NCBI GenBank assembly: GCA_018780805.1
Contig: JADMJD010000018.1
Coordinates: 24,399-88,398, forward strand
DNA from: Rubrivivax sp.
GTDB taxonomy: Bacteria > Pseudomonadota > Gammaproteobacteria > Burkholderiales > Burkholderiaceae_C
Length of the DNA: 64,000 nt
Reading direction: 5' to 3'
This document shows positions 62,340 through 64,000 of this stretch, in pieces (the first letter of the stretch is position 1; every line of letters begins with the position of its first letter). A program made the position numbers and the translations under genes. The notes below the pieces were generated by a model that was not told where the DNA came from, searched no databases, and saw nothing but the letters and a program-made list of their open reading frames with translations.

Positions 62340-62717
62340 ATGAGCACCGCAGTCTGCATCACCGAAACGCATGAACCCAGCTGGCAGCTGGCCGCCGGCC
62401 AGGTGCAGGCGCTGCCCAGCGCGGCACGCGGGCGCTGGCTGCAGGCCCGCGCCGGGCGGCTGTGGCTCACGCGCCGCGGCGCCGGGCCGGCGCGCGAGGC
62501 CGATGTCTGGCTGCAACCCGGTCAACGCCACTGGCTGGCGCCGGGCAGCGATTGGCTCATCGAGGCCTGGGGTTCTTCGGCTTTCGAGCTGCTGGAGCCA
62601 CCTTCGGCGCAGCCTGCACGGCCTTCGCACTCAGCGCCGCCTGCTGGGCCAGCCGCACCCAGGGCAACATGGCGGCTGGGCTTTCCATGGCTTCGGCCGG
62701 TGCTGTCCAGTAGTTGA
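62340..62717 (+). CDS. DUF2917 protein
   Basis: A 125-residue protein with a DUF2917 domain (about 15-75: WQLAAGQVQALPSAARGRW, GDVWL-type WLQPGQRHWLAPG). The Pro/Ala-rich C-terminal 50 residues lie antisense over the TfoX-like gene (62557-62717) and may be a read-through extension. Divergent from the LysR gene, which probably controls it. Confidence 0.75.
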   Translation: MSTAVCITETHEPSWQLAAGQVQALPSAARGRWLQARAGRLWLTRRGAGPAREADVWLQPGQRHWLAPGSDWLIEAWGSSAFELLEPPSAQPARPSHSAPPAGPAAPRATWRLGFPWLRPVLSSS

Positions 62718-62946
62718 GCTGCACGGTGCGGCCACGGGCGCTGTAGACAAATCGTTCGGCGCCCGCGGCCTCGAACCGGGGCGCGGAGGCGGCATCGGCC
62801 TTCAGGTAAAGCCGCTCGAAGGCGATGATGGCCACGAACAGCCCGTCCACATACAGGCCGTGGCCGCCGAACATGCGCCGCCGCTGCACGCGGCCCGTGG
62901 GGGCCAGCAGCTCTTCACAGTAGGCGGGAAAGTCGTCGGCGGCCAT
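62557..62946 (-). CDS. TfoX N-terminal domain protein
   Basis: A 129-residue protein with a TfoX/Sxy N-terminal domain (YCEELLAPTGRVQRRRMFGGHGLYVDG and YLKADAASAPRF). It lacks the C-terminal TfoX domain. TfoX/Sxy proteins regulate competence in other bacteria; single-domain forms have unknown roles. The C-terminal tail is Ala/Lys/Pro-rich and overlaps DUF2917. Confidence 0.85.
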   Translation of the reverse strand: MAADDFPAYCEELLAPTGRVQRRRMFGGHGLYVDGLFVAIIAFERLYLKADAASAPRFEAAGAERFVYSARGRTVQLNYWTAPAEAMESPAAMLPWVRLAQQAALSAKAVQAAPKVAPAARKPKNPRPR

Positions 62947-62969
62947 GCCGCGCAGTTTAGAAGCGGCGG

Positions 62970-63590
62970 TTAGAACCGCTTGCCGAATCCGATGCCCACC
63001 AGCAGCGGGTCCACCTTGAAGGTGCCAGCCTTGGCGCCGAAGGACGCCACGTCGGTCTGGATCTGCACCTTCTTCAGGTCCAGGTTCAGCAGCCAGCCAC
63101 CGCCGATGGGCACGTCCACGCCCAGCTGCAGCGCCAGGCCGAAGCTGTTCTTGTCGATGCTCGGGTCCAGCGCCGTGACCACGGCGGGGTCGAAATCCAC
63201 GCTGGAGAAACGTGTGTAGTTCAGGCCCGCGCCGACATACGGCCGGACGCTCATGCCGGTGAAGTGGTACTGCAGCGTCAGCGTCGGCGGCAGGTGCTTG
63301 AGCGTGCCGATCCCCGTGCCTCCAGCGCGTACCGTGTGTTTCTGCGGGTAGGTCAGGATCAGTTCGGCCGCCAGGTTGGGGCTGAAGAAGTAGGTGATGT
63401 CGACTTCCGGGATCAGCTTGTTGTTGACGCTCAGGTCCAGGCCCGTGCTGTCCTTGTTGGCCGAGTCCAGTTGCACGGCGCGGCCGCGCACCAGCCAGCT
63501 GCCGCTGTCGTTGGCCTGGGCCATCGCGGCCGGCACCCCAGCCACCAGGGCGGTGGCGACCGCACACAGGGTCATGCAGCGCTTGTTCAT
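62970..63590 (-). CDS. OmpW-family outer-membrane protein
   Basis: A 206-residue outer-membrane beta-barrel with signal peptide (AAMAQ near residue 25). WLVRGRAVQL at the start, PEVDITYFFSPNLAAELILTYPQKH, YHFTGMSVRPYVGAGLNYTRF and a C-terminal Phe (GKRF) are typical of OmpW. The start ATG 63590 opens the signal peptide. Divergent from a fau-like gene. Confidence 0.92.
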   Translation of the reverse strand: MNKRCMTLCAVATALVAGVPAAMAQANDSGSWLVRGRAVQLDSANKDSTGLDLSVNNKLIPEVDITYFFSPNLAAELILTYPQKHTVRAGGTGIGTLKHLPPTLTLQYHFTGMSVRPYVGAGLNYTRFSSVDFDPAVVTALDPSIDKNSFGLALQLGVDVPIGGGWLLNLDLKKVQIQTDVASFGAKAGTFKVDPLLVGIGFGKRF

Positions 63591-63731
63591 GTTCGTTCCT
63601 CTTGTTCTGTCAGCAGGCGACATCGCCTGTTGACATTGGGCCGTTCTGGTCCCGTCACGATGTTGCGTTGCAGCAAAGGTGCCGCATCCGGCCTTCTGCG
63701 CCAGATCAAGGCCACAATGCAGCGCATGGAC

Positions 63732-63826
63732 AGCCCCCCAGCTCACTTCAATCGCTGCCCCCCAGGCCCTGCAACGGCCAATTCGCGGCCCTCGGGGCGC
63801 TCAGCGCCCTTGGGGCGGCCCGGCGG
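63732..63826 (+). repeat. GC-rich intergenic repeat, copy D (longer variant)
   Basis: CCCCCCAGCTCACTTCAATCG, GCTGCCCCCC and a terminal CTTGGGGCGGCCCGG match the other copies, with a short inserted segment in the middle. Lies between divergent OmpW and cyclo-ligase genes. Confidence 0.65.
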
Positions 63827-63832
63827 TCACGG

Positions 63833-64000
63833 ATGAACGAGCCCTTCAAGTTCTCGCTGGAGCCCTCCCAGGACAAGAAGTCGCTGCGCCGCCAGCTGCA
63901 GGCCGAGCGCCAAGCCCTGGTAGACCGCCACCAGCGCTCGGTGCACCTGCAGCAGGTGCTGCGTGTGTGGCTGGTCACACGGCGCGAGACCAGCATCGGC
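63833..64000 (+). CDS. 5-formyltetrahydrofolate cyclo-ligase, N-terminal fragment
   Basis: The first 56 codons of a gene cut by the window end. DKKSLRRQLQAERQALVDR is the typical N-terminal helix of 5-formyl-THF cyclo-ligase (YgfA/Fau), which recycles 5-formyl-THF. ATG 63833. A transglycosylase gene nearby fits the Burkholderiales gene order. The identification rests on the short N-terminus. Confidence 0.72.
   Translation, partial: MNEPFKFSLEPSQDKKSLRRQLQAERQALVDRHQRSVHLQQVLRVWLVTRRETSIG

Noticed and set aside
59386-62343. 985-codon open frame on the plus strand opposite the transglycosylase and LysR genes
   Set aside because: It crosses two convincing genes and their boundary; no domain is recognisable.

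Overview
The window is very GC-rich and has the gene orders and protein families of a betaproteobacterium of the order Burkholderiales: yajC-secD-secF, smg-dprA-lysM / def-fmt, pgk-maeB-pyk / fba-purC-purE-purK-tsaC, and several Burkholderiales-type families of unknown function (DUF1631, DUF6279, DUF2917). The first gene belongs to the PucC/LhaA bacteriochlorophyll-delivery family. This suggests a purple phototroph of the Rubrivivax/Roseateles type, with the window starting at the edge of a photosynthesis or light-harvesting locus. No tRNA, rRNA, CRISPR array, transposase or integrase was found, and no gene-free gap exceeds about 300 bases.

Layout. 1-1.8 kb: pucC-like gene, a translationally coupled 38-residue membrane microprotein, and a small membrane protein. 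1.9-5.3 kb: a two-gene conflict or defence-type operon, SIR2-like/TIR followed by an nSTAND NTPase. 5.4-10.5 kb: rep helicase, M13 peptidase and YhhN in an overlapping chain, then a zinc-ribbon/PilZ protein. 10.6-13.7 kb: a LytS/LytTR two-component operon with a membrane protein between kinase and regulator, plus a small membrane protein. 13.8-17.7 kb: a clostripain-like (C11) protease divergent from a 747-residue HTH-helical repeat-winged-helix protein; this is the most likely undescribed system. 17.8-25.2 kb: yajC-secD-secF, DUF1631, smg, dprA. 25.2-30.5 kb: LysM protein, def, fmt, lipoprotein, GIN-domain protein, azlCD. 30.5-37.9 kb: lower glycolysis and malic enzyme, with an HATPase/STAS regulator opposite fba. 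37.9-42.6 kb: the purine operon purC-purE-purK plus tsaC, interrupted at 38.5-39.96 kb by an AT-rich patch that replaces the 3' end of purC and the 5' end of purE and carries an orphan gene. 42.6-51.6 kb: envelope, tRNA-modification and repair genes (dacB, tsaB, rimI, family-4 UDG, glmU, ttcA, folB). 51.6-64 kb: pteridine-reductase-like SDR, MidA-like methyltransferase, secreted serine protease, FHA-EAL phosphodiesterase, cca, GST, NDUFA9-like protein, lytic transglycosylase, LysR regulator, DUF2917, TfoX, OmpW, and the start of a 5-formyl-THF cyclo-ligase gene.

Most genes are core housekeeping genes in tight operons with overlapping or abutting starts and stops. The accessory content is the SIR2/TIR-STAND pair, the C11/helical-repeat-wHTH pair and the low-GC insert in the purine operon. 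Four copies of a GC-rich intergenic repeat lie at gene junctions. Several proteins carry short in-frame tandem repeats in linkers.
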